Assembly (NCBI GenBank): GCA_025024175.1
Contig: QCXZ01000041.1
Location: 36,761,786 to 36,825,785 of the forward strand
Direction of reading: 5' to 3'
DNA: 64,000 nt
Source of the DNA: Rhyzopertha dominica
Taxonomy: Eukaryota; Arthropoda; Insecta; Coleoptera; Bostrichidae
A program made the position numbers and the translations under genes. This document shows, piece by piece, positions 11,795-24,500 of the stretch. The notes beneath the pieces are model-generated. The model saw only the letters and a program-made list of their open reading frames with translations, had not been told where the DNA came from and did no database searches. Position 1 is the stretch's first letter. Every line of letters begins with the position of its first letter.

Positions 11795-13260
11795 GTGTCG
11801 TCCTCTTGGTTTGTATATTTGGAACACGAGTGGTGTGGCTGGATTTCTCAAATGGAACAATTAAAGAAGGGTCGTAGAGCGACATTTACAAAAACTTTAA
11901 ATGAGCTAGAACGGCAGCTTGCAAGTACGGAACCGGACGAATGTAATGTCAAAATGTGTTTGGAAACACTTAAAGAAAAATTCAAGAGTCTCCATGAAGT
12001 AGACGAGAAGATTTATGAAGCACTGTGGGAAGAGGATGCCTCTGAAGAGGATCTCATTAATGAAATGAACGCCAGGGATGAATACGGAAATAAGTTCAAG
12101 TTAACGAGGTTGCGTGCTGAGGAACTTTTAAACGACAAGGTGTTGGAAGAATGCCGTTCTACAGCATCACAAGGTAATTCTTCTGCGATCAGCATAACAG
12201 ATAGGCGAAAATTTAAATTACCTGCTAGTGAATAAGAAAAGTATGATGGAGATATACGCGGCTGGTTGCCCTTTTGGGGTAAATTTCATGATGATGCGGA
12301 TATAGAAGCTGTTGATAAAATACAGTACTTAATACAGTCCACTACTCCTGGTAGTAGGGCCAGACAGCTGGTTGAGAGTTATCCTGCCGTAGGTGAAAAT
12401 TATGAGAACATCATTCAGTCGTTGAAATCGCGTTTTGGTAGAGAAGATTTGCAAGTTGAAGTATACGTCTGTGGGCTGCTAACAGTTATAATTAACAATG
12501 CCGTATCCAATAATAAATTAGAACTGTCCGTTTTATATGACAAATTAGAAACCCAGCTTCGCGCTTTAGAAACATTGGGTGTTACATCAGATAAATGCTC
12601 GGCTATGTTGTTTCCTCTGCTTGAATCATGTTTGCCTCATGAGTTACTTGCAGTTTGGCAAAGGTCAAATATTTTTCGCGAAAACGATGCTTCACCGGAA
12701 ATGCGTTTAAATGGGTTGATGGATTTTTTGAAGGGTGAAGTAGAAAATGAACAACGAATATCTCTTGCGGCTGAAGGTTTTGGTCTTGTAAATAAAACAG
12801 AAAAGGAGTCTTCAAAAAGTAGAAGACAAACACGCGAAGTAACAAAATTACCCAGCGTGGCTGGACTGGTAAATTATAATGTTAGCAAATGCATATTTTG
12901 CAATGGTAATCATGCCAGTGAGAACTGTTTTAACGCGAAAAAGTTAATCTTAGAGGAAAAAAAGACACTGGTTAGGAACAAAACTGCTTGTTTCTCGTGT
13001 TTGAAAATAGGACATCGATCTATGAGATGTCGAAGTGGTCTAAGATGTGTTATTTGCAATAAGAGACATGTAGCATTGATGTGTCCCGAATTACCAGCAA
13101 ATAATACACCTAAAATTAAAGAAACGATGACAGAATGCTGTGGAAATAATGAGCAGAAAAACGTAAATGAGTCAAGTCTTACAAATCATTCGAACTGCTA
13201 TGTTTTTCTGCAAACTCTTCGTATACAGATCCTATCAGAACATGGATGTCGTGAAATACG
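11795..13260 (+). pseudogene. gag: gag of the BEL/Pao element (nonsense-interrupted)
   Basis: Gag would form the cytoplasmic particle and bind the RNA genome. The frame opens at 11795. It holds a charged, probably helical N-terminal part (about 11860-12230) and then a stretch typical of BEL/Pao capsid, including IQYLIQSTTPGSRARQLVES (from about 12317). Three zinc knuckles follow: CIFCNGNHASENC (CX2CX3HX4C, about 12891), CFSCLKIGHRSMRC (CX2CX4HX4C, about 12990) and CVICNKRHVALMC (about 13047). An in-frame TAA at 12233 splits the frame. The reading resumes in the same frame, so this is a simple nonsense change, not a frameshift. Gag and pol would share one polyprotein. Confidence 0.9.
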
Positions 13261-16200
13261 CGCTTTAATTGACAACAGGTTCTCAAAGGTCATACATATT
13301 AAAATCTACTGCTGAACAACTGCAACCTACGGTGAAAAGAACCGAAGCTGTTATTCATGGTTTGTTTGAAGGGTCAACATCGGAACAAAAACACAACTGC
13401 TATGATGTCAGGTTAAGAAATGGTAGCTATGCTTGTAGATTTGAAGCTTTGGATCAACCGATGATTTGTAATGATATTAAATATGTTTATAGTGGACCAT
13501 GGCTGGAGGAGTTGAGAGTTTTAGGCATAAATCTTAATGATATTGACAATTCGTCTCCAATTGAGCTACTGATTGGTACAGATGTAGCAGGAAAACTAAA
13601 CACTGGAAGGATGCACATTTTGAAGTGTGGATTAGTAGCTACTGAAACGCTTTTAGGAAGGACACTTATGGGTAAAGTACCTGTTAATAAGAATTGCAGT
13701 ACACTGATATCGTTGTCTCTTTTGATGTCAAATATACCTTTGACTGATCTTTGGAATCTGGATATACTGGGTATTACCGATCCTGTGGAGAAGAAATCTA
13801 GGGCTGAGCTGGAGTTAGCAACCAGGGAATTCTTTCTGCAAACAGTACGTGTGAATCAAGAAGGGCGTTATGAGATAAGATTACCTTGGATTGACTGTCA
13901 CCCTCCGCTTCCTCAGAACTATACCCTTGCCAAGAAAAGATTTGATGTAACATTAAGAAAGTTGAATAATGAAACATTATTTAACGATTACAATGATGTT
14001 TTTAAAGAATGGCTTGGCGACGGTATAATTGAAAAGGTCGAAGAGATGGGAGATTATAAAAAAGAATGTCATTACTTACCACACAGACCGGTCGTAAAAG
14101 AAGGCTCAACAACAAGGATCAGACCTGTATTTGACGCTTCAGCACGGGAAAAAGACAAGCCGTCACTGAACCAATGCTTAGAAAAAGGTCTCAATCTGAT
14201 CGAACATATACCGGCTGTTTTTTTTAAGGTTTAGAGATAATAAGATTGGCGTAATATCCGATATTAAAAAGGCATTTTTGCAAATCAGCGTGTGTGAGGC
14301 GGATAGCGACTTTTTGAGATTTTTGTGGATCGATTCTGAAGGCAATCAAATTATATATCGACATGCGAGAGTTGTTTTTGGTGTGAATGGTAGTCCGTTT
14401 ATATTAGGAGCCACAATAGAGCATCATTTGGTAGAATCTTTAAAGAAATGCGATCGTGGTGATCAACCATATTCAACCGAAACCATACAAAGGCTCGCCA
14501 AAAGCTTTTATGTTGACAATTGCGTAACAAGTGTGCCTGATGAGGAATCTCTGCCTAAATTTATTAGAGAATCTGTTGCTGTAATGGAAAGTGGTAAATT
14601 TGAATTAAGAGGGTGGGAGTCACCACAGTTGTCCGAAATTGAGAATACGCCAGTGCTTGGATTAATTTGGAATCTGCAGAAAGATGTTCTTACAATTAAT
14701 CAAAATTGTTTGGAGATTTCAGAGGAATTTGATAATCAGCCTATAACGAAACGTTTAGTGCTATCTTTAGCTCAACGTGTGTTTGATCCAATTGGCTTTT
14801 GTTGTCCTGTGACCTTAAAACCTAAACTTTTACTTCAGCAAGCATGGAAAAAACAAGTAGGATGGGATTCTCCTCTCGACGAGGAAAGTGAACGTGAATT
14901 TTGTGGCTGGGTAAAAGAATTACATTATCAGAAATACATTGAGATTCCCAGATGGCTAGGAATACAATGTGGAAAATCGCTGTTAAGTTTACATACATTT
15001 TGTGGTGCCAGTGCATATGCCTATTCGGCAGTAGTATTTTTGAGAGTGGTAACTGAAGGAAAAGTTACAGTTCATTTGGTAGCAGCTAAGAGTAGAGTTT
15101 CTCCCATTAAAAGAACGACTATACCCCGATTAGAATTGTTAGCTGCAGTAATAGGAGCCCGACTTTGTGATTCCGTGAAAGCGAATATAGGAGCCGAAGA
15201 AATTTTTTTCTGGAGTGATTTTAGCACAGTATTGTCTTGGATATGTAGGAAAGAAGAATGGTCAACGTTTGTGCTAAATCGTATTTTGGAGATTCATAAA
15301 CTGACTTCGTCAAATCATTAGCGTCATGTACCAGGAACACTTAATGCAGCTGATCTTCCCTCAAGAGGATGTTCTGCTAGATTATTGAGTGAATCCAGAT
15401 GGTGGGAGGGTCCCAGTTGGCTCTATAAAGCGCCAGAAATGTGGCCACAAGAAAATGCTAATTTTGACGAGATTGAGATTAATAGTGAAAAGAAAAAGAA
15501 TCTTACTAATACTTTATTTAACAGCAATTCTGATGAGTTACATTTTTATTATTTTCCAAGTACAGCAAACTGTTACGTATGGTAGCATGGATTTTACGTT
15601 TTTCGTATAATACGAGAAATACGTCTAAGAAGCAAGGTACGATATCTGCAGAAGAGATCGCTGTTGCAGAAAATTTTGTACTAAAAATAACTCAGAAGGA
15701 AGGATTGGAAGGACAAAATCGCCAAAAGCTGGATACACTGTAAACATTTTACGATGAATTTGGACTAATTCGAGTAAAAACACGAATATGCGAAAGAGAT
15801 GATAGTGTGCATTTTAGGTATCCAATCATTTTGCCTGCAAAACATGTGATAGTTAATATGATTATCAGATACATTCACGAAAGATCATGCCACGTTGGAA
15901 CAAATGGATTATTAAATCTTCTACGCGAAAGGTACTGGATTTTAGGAGGAAGAAGATCGATACGAAATGTTTTATCTAAGTGTGTTGTATGCAAGAGGCA
16001 AAATGTTAAGCATTTTGAGGTACCGAGTGCTCCTCTACCAAAGGATCGTGTTCGCGATGCTGTTCCTTTTGAGATTACCGGAATTGACTTTGCGGGACCT
16101 TTATATTTAAAAACTGGTGCATATTTTCATGTGCCGTTTACCGTTGTGTGCATCTTGAACTGACGATGTCTTTATCGACACACGGATTTTTACAGGTTTT

Positions 16201-17045
16201 ACGTCGGTTTGTAGCAAGACGTGGACGACCAAATGTCATATATGGTGATAACGGTACAAACATTGTCGGTGCTGAAAACGGGTTCGGTCGACTAGATTGG
16301 AAGCAAATCATTGACGATACCGGAGTGCAACGTATACTTTGGCACTTTAACCCACCAAGTGCTCCATGGTGGGGAGGCTTCTGGGAACGATTAATAGGCG
16401 TCACGAAGCAGCCCTTAAGAAAAGTTTTGGGCAAGACATTTTGAAGATCTTTTGACTGTTTTATGTGATTGTGAGTCCGTTATTAATTCTAGACCACTCA
16501 GATATGTTTCTAATGACCCTAAAGACCCAATGGCTCTCACACCAGCTATGTTTTTGAGGGATTCAATGAAAACAGATATGGCTGATGTTGACCTAGTAAA
16601 AGGGCTATCGTTAAATAAAAGAATAGCCCATATCTAAAAAGTACGAGAAAGCCTCCGTAAAAGATTTCGTATTGAGTATTTGGGTCAGCTGAAACTTTAC
16701 ACTAAAAAGCTACCTGATCGACAAATTAGAATGAATGAAGTGGTACTAGTTGGAAATGACGACAGTAGATGTTTAAATTGGCCACTTGGCCGAATAATAG
16801 AGCTTCTGCCTGGGAAAGATGGGAAAGTTCGTTAGGTACGAGTGAAGACAACGAAGGGACAGCTGCTCCGTCCAGTGCAACGCATCTATCCCTTAGAATG
16901 TGTCGACTCTACGGAGGGATCTATCAATAAAAGTGATTGTGCGGGAGTGCCTGAGGTTTCTATTGACCTCAAAAGCAGAGTACCCGAAAATAGTGTAAAG
17001 ACTCGCAGCGGGCGGATTTCGAAAATGCCTGAGAGATTCAGTTAG
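13254..17045 (+). pseudogene. pol: pol of the BEL/Pao element (protease, RT, RNase H, integrase), broken
   Basis: The aspartic protease active site (ALID followed by GSQ) lies at 13260-13290 and is split by a one-base frame change near 13277. The reverse transcriptase has its first catalytic Asp in VISDIKKAF (Asp codon 14260) and YVDN at 14509-14520; this box usually reads YVDD, though YVDN also occurs in BEL relatives. RNase H spans about 14990-15400, and the first Asp is Gly (FCGAS, about 15000). The integrase has an HHCC zinc part (15880-15995), then GIDFAGPL (16081), IYGDNGTN (about 16237) and WWGGFWERLIG (about 16368). Other breaks: a T-run frame change near 14220, TAG 15319, a frame change near 15560, TAA 15739, frame changes near 16130 and 16440, TAA 16635 and TAG 16832. 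Confidence 0.92.
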
Positions 17046-17133
17046 ATTTGTTCATGATAATTATCTTTGTTACATTTGCATTTTTGTTTATTACTTGTGA
17101 TGTGAGGAACAGTTATATTCAGAAATGTTCCTC

Positions 17134-17144
17134 AGGTGGGAGTA
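17134..17144 (+). promoter_or_regulatory. Polypurine tract of the BEL/Pao element
   Basis: AGGTGGGAGTA lies directly before the 3' LTR, where second-strand synthesis is primed. It is purine-rich with two T interruptions. Confidence 0.6.
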
Positions 17145-17304
17145 TGTTGTGTAATGACGTTTTGATTTGTACAAAACAAGTAGTAGTCCTTAGAAAAAGT
17201 ATTGAAAATGACAAGTGTCTAATTTATCTGCAATTTTGAATTTTTAATTGTATAAACCACCAAAAATATATATTGAATTGAACGGGTAGTTTAATTACAC
17301 GACA
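17145..17304 (+). repeat. 3' LTR of the BEL/Pao element
   Basis: It is 160 bp and matches the 5' LTR with three substitutions and one missing base. It is followed directly by the CTGAA duplication at 17305-17309. Confidence 0.95.
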
Positions 17305-18809
17305 CTGAAGCTTGCATATCAATATCACCCCACAGCTCCGAAATGTGATCGTTCTGCAAACTTAAAGTTAGTTATCCCACAAAACACTACAGAATATGTT
17401 GAAAATGCACACTCCCACGGGTTTTATCAATTAAAATTAAAAAATCGGCAGATGACAAGTATACGTCACTTTCCTGAGAAGTGGCAAATTGATTTAAGAT
17501 GGGCATTTACTTGGAGCGATCAGGCAGAAGTGTAAGCTATGCAACCCGTATTATCAGCGGGACATGGGACGTAAGAGGGTAGCCGATAGGTTGAAATCAC
17601 GCAAAGATCGTACGAGCAACAGACGGTGTTGTCAGTCCCCGAATACCGTGCAGTAATTGATTACATTTGACTTTTTCAAATTGCGAAACTTTAGAACTTA
17701 CCACGATATTTCAATTTTTGTTTACACAGGGTGTTAATCAAGTGCGCGTTATTGTCTTTTTCTAAATGGAAAATCTTGCAGATTTAGGCAAAACAGCCTT
17801 TTCTGACATTTTTTTTATAGTTTTACATAATATTATTAATTATCTCTGTTTCGTGCAGTAAAATGTATAAAGTTTGTCTCTATATAATATTACTCTTAAC
17901 GAAAAGATGAACACACAAAAATTTTTTCGAATGCTTCGACTTGATGTACTACAAAATATGTACCTACTGCGGAAAATGCGCGCGAAAACCTAATTATCCC
18001 GAAGCTCCACTGTAAGTGTATATCGTTACGTACCTCCTTTTACCTTGGGTCGCTTTCATTCTAACTGCATGTCGACTATGATTTCTGGAGGAACCTTTAT
18101 AATAATTTTCCTTCCGCCTCCCCATTGCTTCGGCAGATAGTACATTTGATGTGAAAGAGCTTTTAACATTAAACTTGTCACATGTATTTAGACATACAAT
18201 CTTAGAAATCCTGTCATATCGGAACAGATCGTATACCGCTCGATCATTTCCGACAGGTTAGTATCTTAGCCTCACAGTTCACTGATACCACGCGACGGAC
18301 CTGGTGGGGATGGGCATTCGCATTCCGCTCTCGTTACGGACTCGTGCGAAAGGATTTGCGGTTTTAGAATTTTTGAATGTNTTTACTCATTTATCGTGCT
18401 CATATTTTTGGTAGTGTACAAAGAAATATGTAGTTACAACGTGGAGTTCGTTTTCGTTTATGTGCCTTAGTTTTCGAGAAATAGCTCGCCAAAGATACGC
18501 ATTTTAAGCAAAATATAATAACATTACTTTGCCAAATTCAGAAAAAACTCGAACGTTGTAGCTACATCTTTTGTCATTGCCATGTCAAAATTTCACTTCG
18601 AAAAAGTTTCTAATAATTCGGTAAAATGTAAAACGGTAGGTGCCTAAAATGACCCGCTTCGCTCTAGGTAAACGCCCTTCTTAAACAATAATTTACATAA
18701 GCGTCCTGGAAGCCTGAATCATTTATAGAAACCCTGTATTAGCAAACGCAGTGTTCGCTCTGCGAGGCACAACGTTACCACTTAAGGATTAAATTTAATA
18801 TGGATATTA

Positions 18810-19160
18810 TGCAATTTTAAAGAATATTATTTAAATAATAGCAGTAATAAACAATTTATTTGTTCCAATACATACGATTTTTGTGTATCCCGTTTCTCAA
18901 TTCACATTTTCGTAAAATCAAAATCTGTTCATTAAATCATAAATTAGTTGAAAGAAATTCGGCCGGAATTGCGCCTTCACATTGCAGCGAGTTCTTGCAG
19001 AGTGTTGCAACAATTTGTGTTTAATTGTGGTGTAAGACGAATCCTTTTGTTTTGCACTGCACATTAATATCGTACAAATGATTACAAAGCCACTACTAGC
19101 TAACAGAAATGCGATTCAAAACCGCACAGAAACACAAAAGTTAATGATAATGTTCGCCCA
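18810..19160 (+). repeat. Dispersed repeat, copy 2
   Basis: This is the partner of 10363-10724, in the opposite orientation. The shared end begins TGCAATTTTAAAGAATATTA and the other end carries AATGTTCGCCCA. It lies just outside the right end of the TA-flanked element. Confidence 0.75.
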
Positions 19161-20930
19161 TGACAACGCCAGCTTGTTGTGCGCCCAAGGGGACGTCATG
19201 CGCAGTAGATCCACAACATCTGTCACCTATTTGACAGTTGCTGCCACATCAATATTTTTATTGTAATTTTTTATTATAATTTAGTATAGCTTATCTAACA
19301 TAGTTGTCTTCGATAATCAATCTATTGTAAGTAGATAAGCCATAAGGGTAAAATAGGAACACCTTATTACTTTACAAGAATCCTTTTAAATCTCAGTTAA
19401 ATGTCATATGTGCCATATATTCGTCATGTTTTTCTAGTTTACATTAGCTAAGCTTCTCCAAATCTAATTGACAAGCTAGGTATTTAGCCGATATCAGTTA
19501 CGAACTTCTTAATTATATGCCATTATGTATAATTTTGCTGGTTTTAAATTTCACATCTGACAGTCAAGAAAAATCTAGAATACGTTATTATCTACAACGG
19601 TTTACTTATTTTTTCTTCTTTGTAAAACGCGACTTCATACTTCATACAGAGCGACATTTTGGTTAAAAGCGGCACGCCCTCTGAAGTATGCACTCAGCAG
19701 CTCCCTCATCAAAACCTACGCTGAAAAATAAACTTGCAGCAGTTGCGCTTAGATTCCGTCACAATGCGCCTGGCGAATTATATCTGGAAATGATGTCTTT
19801 AAAATGTGGAAAGTATATTTCAGTGCCACCATTCCGTTAAGCAGCAGAGAGGATGGGAGGCACATTACTCAACCGGCTCTGGCGATGACAGCACTCGGCT
19901 GACACGATATCGAGAGCTTCTTACGCTCTCTAGATATTTATTACCACTATTTGACCGGAAGTGGCTCGAGATGGAATTGCGGAGAAGTGCTCTCAATTAA
20001 GAGGACATAAATGGACCGTCGGGATTATACACAACGGCATTAGACGTGCAAGGGTATATAATAATTACCTCATGGACATTATTTAAATTATTATGGGAGT
20101 AAACTTTTCAATCGTGAGCCCTGAAGCACTTTGTGCTCAAACTTGACAATCAACAACAAAGCAAATGAAAGGGAGAATTAAAGTTTCCCGCCTGTCTACA
20201 ACAGGAAGCATCTCCTTTACTGCAACCACTTTCACATAATTCAATATTCCCAAAGTATAGCCATGGACAGAAATACTTGTTGCTAGAATTTTAAAGTAAA
20301 AAATTACGAAAATAATAAACTAAAGAATTAAACTATCTTTGTCTCCTTTGACAGTGATGAAATAACCACGTTTCAAGTGACTGCTTACTAAATATCAAAT
20401 AAAATACCTTTTTAAGTCGAATATAATGTATAAGGTATAATCTAATTGTGAGCAATTTAGAGCATCGCCTGGACTACGGTTTCCATTCTTCTAGCCGTGC
20501 TTGAGATTAAACTTTGTATAAGTACTTACTAAATTGCATTATGCTTCTACAGGGCAGCAAATTCAATTACTTTTGTGTTGTTAGCACAAGATTTCTGACT
20601 GGAATACGAATTTTTATTAAATCCATTGAGTTTAATGGAGAATACTTAGCTCAAAAATTTGTTCAATTCGGACGTCCGGGAAAAAACTCGTGATGGTTTA
20701 AAATGATAAAACAGGTTGAGAATTTTACGAATCGCTAGCTAATGAACGTATGCACTATTCCTGTTTTTAATTTTTTTTGTAATTTTTATCCTCAAACCAA
20801 AAAAAAAAGTTTGAAAATTTGAAATCTTTGTCTCTCTCTATTTTTAGTTCAGGGCCAAACACGCAATTTCTGAAAACTAACAAGAGTGCGTCTAACTTTT
20901 ATCGAACTCATAAAAAAAATTTCATTTACC
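19161..20930. other. Non-coding stretch, partly GC-richer
   Basis: No gene is supported. The part around 19660-20110 has higher GC and several words of the type CATAAATGG and TATTTATTA, which can be homeodomain sites. That alone does not establish an enhancer. Confidence 0.35.
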
Positions 20931-21500
20931 TATCATGCAGGAAGCAGCGAAGCGTCTACATTCACGAAAATGCACTTGCGTTGTAACGCGCCGGATGAAA
21001 CGATTGTATGCCGTATGCGAACGGAAGATGACGTTGGGTTTGCAAGCGGGAGATGGCGCTGGGTTGGCGAGCGGGAGATGGCGTTGGGTATGCCGCAGAT
21101 ACGGTACGGCGATGGTAGCTGCAGACTGCAGGGCCCCTAGCAAAGCTTCTGTGCAGCAGGCAGTAGACCGGCTAGCTGGTTTTAATCAGGGGCTGCACGT
21201 GAGCAGCTTCATGGTGAGAAATTGCTAAACAATTCAGGAGTACTGAGTGGTGAAAAGTGATAAAAGGGCCTGCAATCTGAGGGTCGCCCACTGGCACGAG
21301 AAGAACGCAGGAGGATTCGTCGTCGACGCAAAGCTCCCTGCTCTCTTCGCGGGCAAAACGGTAGTTTACAGCGTATATGCCGCCGCCTGACGCTCTATTC
21401 CCTATTCACGCCCGCGCACAGTTGGCCAGCGACATATTGCTTTAGGTGTGTTTGTTATCGTGTAGTTTTCTTGTTAACATGAACAACAACGTTAATGAAG
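20930..21500. repeat. GC-rich patch with a 25-bp minisatellite
   Basis: Three imperfect 25-bp units lie at about 21018-21092, each holding GCGGGAGATGGCG or a variant. The surrounding 500 bp is far richer in GC and CpG than its neighbours. Overlapping open frames of 73-97 codons here read across the repeat on both strands and show no domain, so I do not call a gene. It could be a promoter-type CpG patch. Confidence 0.45.
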
Positions 21501-24500
21501 GGAGAATTACCGTGAGGGTAACAAAATAAAGTTGAATTTATCGTGTAAACGATATTGGAAAATAGAAATAAGATCAAACATATCTAGCGGCACTAAGTGT
21601 ACTTCCATTTACTTACCTATTATTTGACAATTCTGCATATGTATACAATTTTTTTTAAATTTTTATTGGACCGTTATAATAAAATACCTAGATCGATATG
21701 TAAAGGCGGAAAGGTTGGACTTGGAATTGCTTATTAAAGATAACTTAGTAAAATTACTTAATACATAATACAGATATAGCAAGATATCATGCTTCAGCTT
21801 AAATCTGGTTTAATCTGCTTTTATACCTAGAGTGTTCATGCCTGGAAATTTTTAATTTTGTTTTTTTTGCGCTAGAAGTATTTTATTTACAGCAGTAGAA
21901 ATCGCTGCAAAAATTACATTACACATTACATTAATATTACAGATGTATTCTAACCACCATATGTATTGTAGCAGCTATTATTCTTAATACTTTGGAAAGC
22001 ATAGATATGAATACTTGTAGTATAGTTGCACAAGCGTGGAATTAAAATGAGGTAAGAATCATATTACCTACAAATTATCTATATTGATAGATAGATCTAC
22101 ATTTCCCTACGTTCTTTTTTCAGTTAGTTAACTATAATAAAAGCCCGAATTGGATTTGAGGGATACGAACGCTCCGGCTACCGCACATTTCCCCCCTGAG
22201 AAACTAAGTGTCTGGCCCAGCTTAAGCTTTGGATTCTCACTTATTTACACAGTTGGAATGTATTTATAAAATTCTTCTGCACAAAGGGTTACTATTAACC
22301 TGAGTCTAACAAAATGTATGTTGTGAGCCGAGGAACTTTTTTTTCAAATTTGTTTCTTTACGCATTCTGCTTTGGAGCTAACCTAACTTTTTATTTAAAA
22401 AATCGCGTAATAACTTAAATAACAAAAAACTGTCAATTCAGTGAGTTATACACCGTCTCCATCCTTGGACAGATCTCGTTCTATCCCGTTTGTGTCCGTT
22501 CGAAAATTTGAAACTGCAGACTTAGTTATTCTAATCAAATTTTGCATGTGGATTTTTCTCCAACCAACGTTTGACAAAATTACAACATAGCAACCTGATA
22601 GAGGTCATAACAACCCCACAGTGATCGGAAAATAGAATAAGCTGGCTAAAATATTAAGGTCTTATAGAAATTGCATAATTTTCAGTATACCTATGTTTTT
22701 AACGTCGCTGGAATCAGGTACCCAAAATCCAAAACGGCAGATCCAATATCGTGGTTAGATTTTGGTAAGTTATACAATAATCGTAAGACTCAGTATTAAA
22801 GAACTTTTCTGAAGCTTGTTATTTAGAAATTTTTTGGTCGTTGATCACAAAACTAAACTCAAAATTTCAAATTTAGGACGGCGATATATGTGAAACATTT
22901 CAGAAAAGTTACTAAAGCGTTGTGAAACTCGTTATTTAGGAGATTTTAATGTTCTTGATTATGAAATACAATTCGGAATATATAAATTCAACGTGGTGTA
23001 TCCAAAACAGTAGACAAATCCAGTATAGTCGTGTTCGCTTTTTAAGATCGCTAACTACAAAACACACTCTAGAGTTATGGATTACGATTTATTATTTAGT
23101 AAAATAGACTGTTCTTCAAAACATCAACTTTATTTTCCACGAACTCAATTTGTCACGTTCCCTATGCACAATCAAAAAATTAATACATAAAAGGATGACT
23201 GACGCGGCTGCATCATTCATCGGCAGCTACCCGGAACTGAATATTTCGCAAACGTATTTCGGATACTGTACGCGTATTTATTGAACAGAACACTCCGAAT
23301 AATTAATCTCTGTCATATATTAAACTAATAGAGTTAGGTTTTGTTTACGAATCCTTACATACCTTTCCATAAAGTTATTGTATATTTATAGAGTATGTTA
23401 ATGAAACAGAATATTCTGAACTTCAAAGCAAAATTATACACACTTGTAACCGCAAAAAGAGGAAAAAAAGAAAATAGTTAACCGACTAAATAAGGGTGGG
23501 CCAGCCAGACCAGTAGAGCCGTGAGAGGTCACAGAAAAGTTTCTAAAAATAATCTAGGGGCGCCAGGTGATTGTAACGCCACCGTTATAACGCTAAAATT
23601 GCTCTTAATTACCAAAAGAGACAGTAAGCGGTAGTCGGAAAATTTCTAGGAGGAATAATTAAATATTTTTATTAACAAAATAAATTGCCAAAAAGCAAGA
23701 ACAAATGATACAAATCGTGAAACAGGAAATAATTTTAGCAAATACCTCAATCAGTAATAACAAACACTTACAAAATTTTGTTACAATAATGGTTATATTG
23801 TTAGCACTATTAATGTTAAAGTCAATTTGCGGTTTGAATTTCCTAAAAAAAGATTTAACTCGGTCGGTGGTGAGGGTGGCTGTTCGTCCTTCCAACGGGA
23901 ACAGCAAGTACGTACGGCCTCAAGGCTGGGTGGATGGTCTCCACCATGGTCTCCACTGTGGTTGCCACCACAGGATGGGAAGGAGGCAGAAACACAAAGA
24001 AGAAGAGGGATGTGAGGAAAAAAAGGGGCCAAAGATGTTGTGTGGCCTCTTGCTTGAAGCTTGGTAGTTCTACTGACTAATCCACAAAATATGGAACTTC
24101 TGACACGAAGCACCCAGAAGATCCCTATCAATATTTTTAGGACTTGAATATACTCAAGTTAAACTAGGCGTTCCTTAGTCGCAAACGGCAACACCTTAGA
24201 AGTCTTGCAGTGAAACTCCAAAGTTTAAGAATTGGGAGAGATATCTTCTTCTTTTTTTTGACAACTTTTTAACTTTTACAAATGACGTTACTCCACGACT
24301 TGATTTTTTTTTACAAAACATGCAGAGGTAGCTAAGATTAGGTTTGAATGCAATGTAATGGCAAAATAAGACCGTTACACACTTCCACTGGTAGAATTCA
24401 TTTTGTTGCATTTTGAATCACTGAGACTGAAGTGATGAAAATATTATGCGCCGAGCGCACTATGACATCCGTTACTTAACGCAGAGGGTCCTACCCTAGT

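Larger units (their letters stand above)
11540..17304 (+). mobile_element. BEL/Pao LTR retrotransposon, complete but defective
   Basis: The element has two LTRs starting TG and ending CA, bounded by the 5-bp direct repeat CTGAA (11535-11539 and 17305-17309). This fits the 4-6 bp duplication of the group. Between them lie a primer-binding site, a gag-pol region in the order gag, protease, reverse transcriptase, RNase H, integrase, and a purine tract. No env-like reading frame follows the integrase. The LTRs differ by three substitutions and one indel over about 160 bp, so insertion was recent. Even so, the coding region has about ten stops or frame changes. Confidence 0.95.
11426..18738. mobile_element. 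TA-flanked terminal-inverted-repeat element interrupted by BEL/Pao
   Basis: The left end from 11428 starts CAGGGCTTCTATAAATGAT. The right end, ending at 18736, reads CAGGGTTTCTATAAATGAT on the other strand, and the match extends to about 22 of 25 bases. Both are bordered by TA, as after Tc1/mariner-type insertion. Without the BEL copy (11540-17304 plus one duplication) the element would be about 1.5 kb. I see no transposase in what remains (11428-11539 and 17305-18736), so it is a non-autonomous or decayed member. One ambiguous base lies at 18381. Confidence 0.6.

Noticed and set aside
17720..17760. ACACAGGGTGTTAATC as a possible left end for the right terminus at 18736
   Set aside because: Only about seven bases match, whereas the end at 11428 matches at about 22 of 25.
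23659..24131. Overlapping frames of 62-120 codons on both strands
   Set aside because: They share one GC-rich patch, have no domain or start context, and the opposite-strand frames are mirror products of composition.
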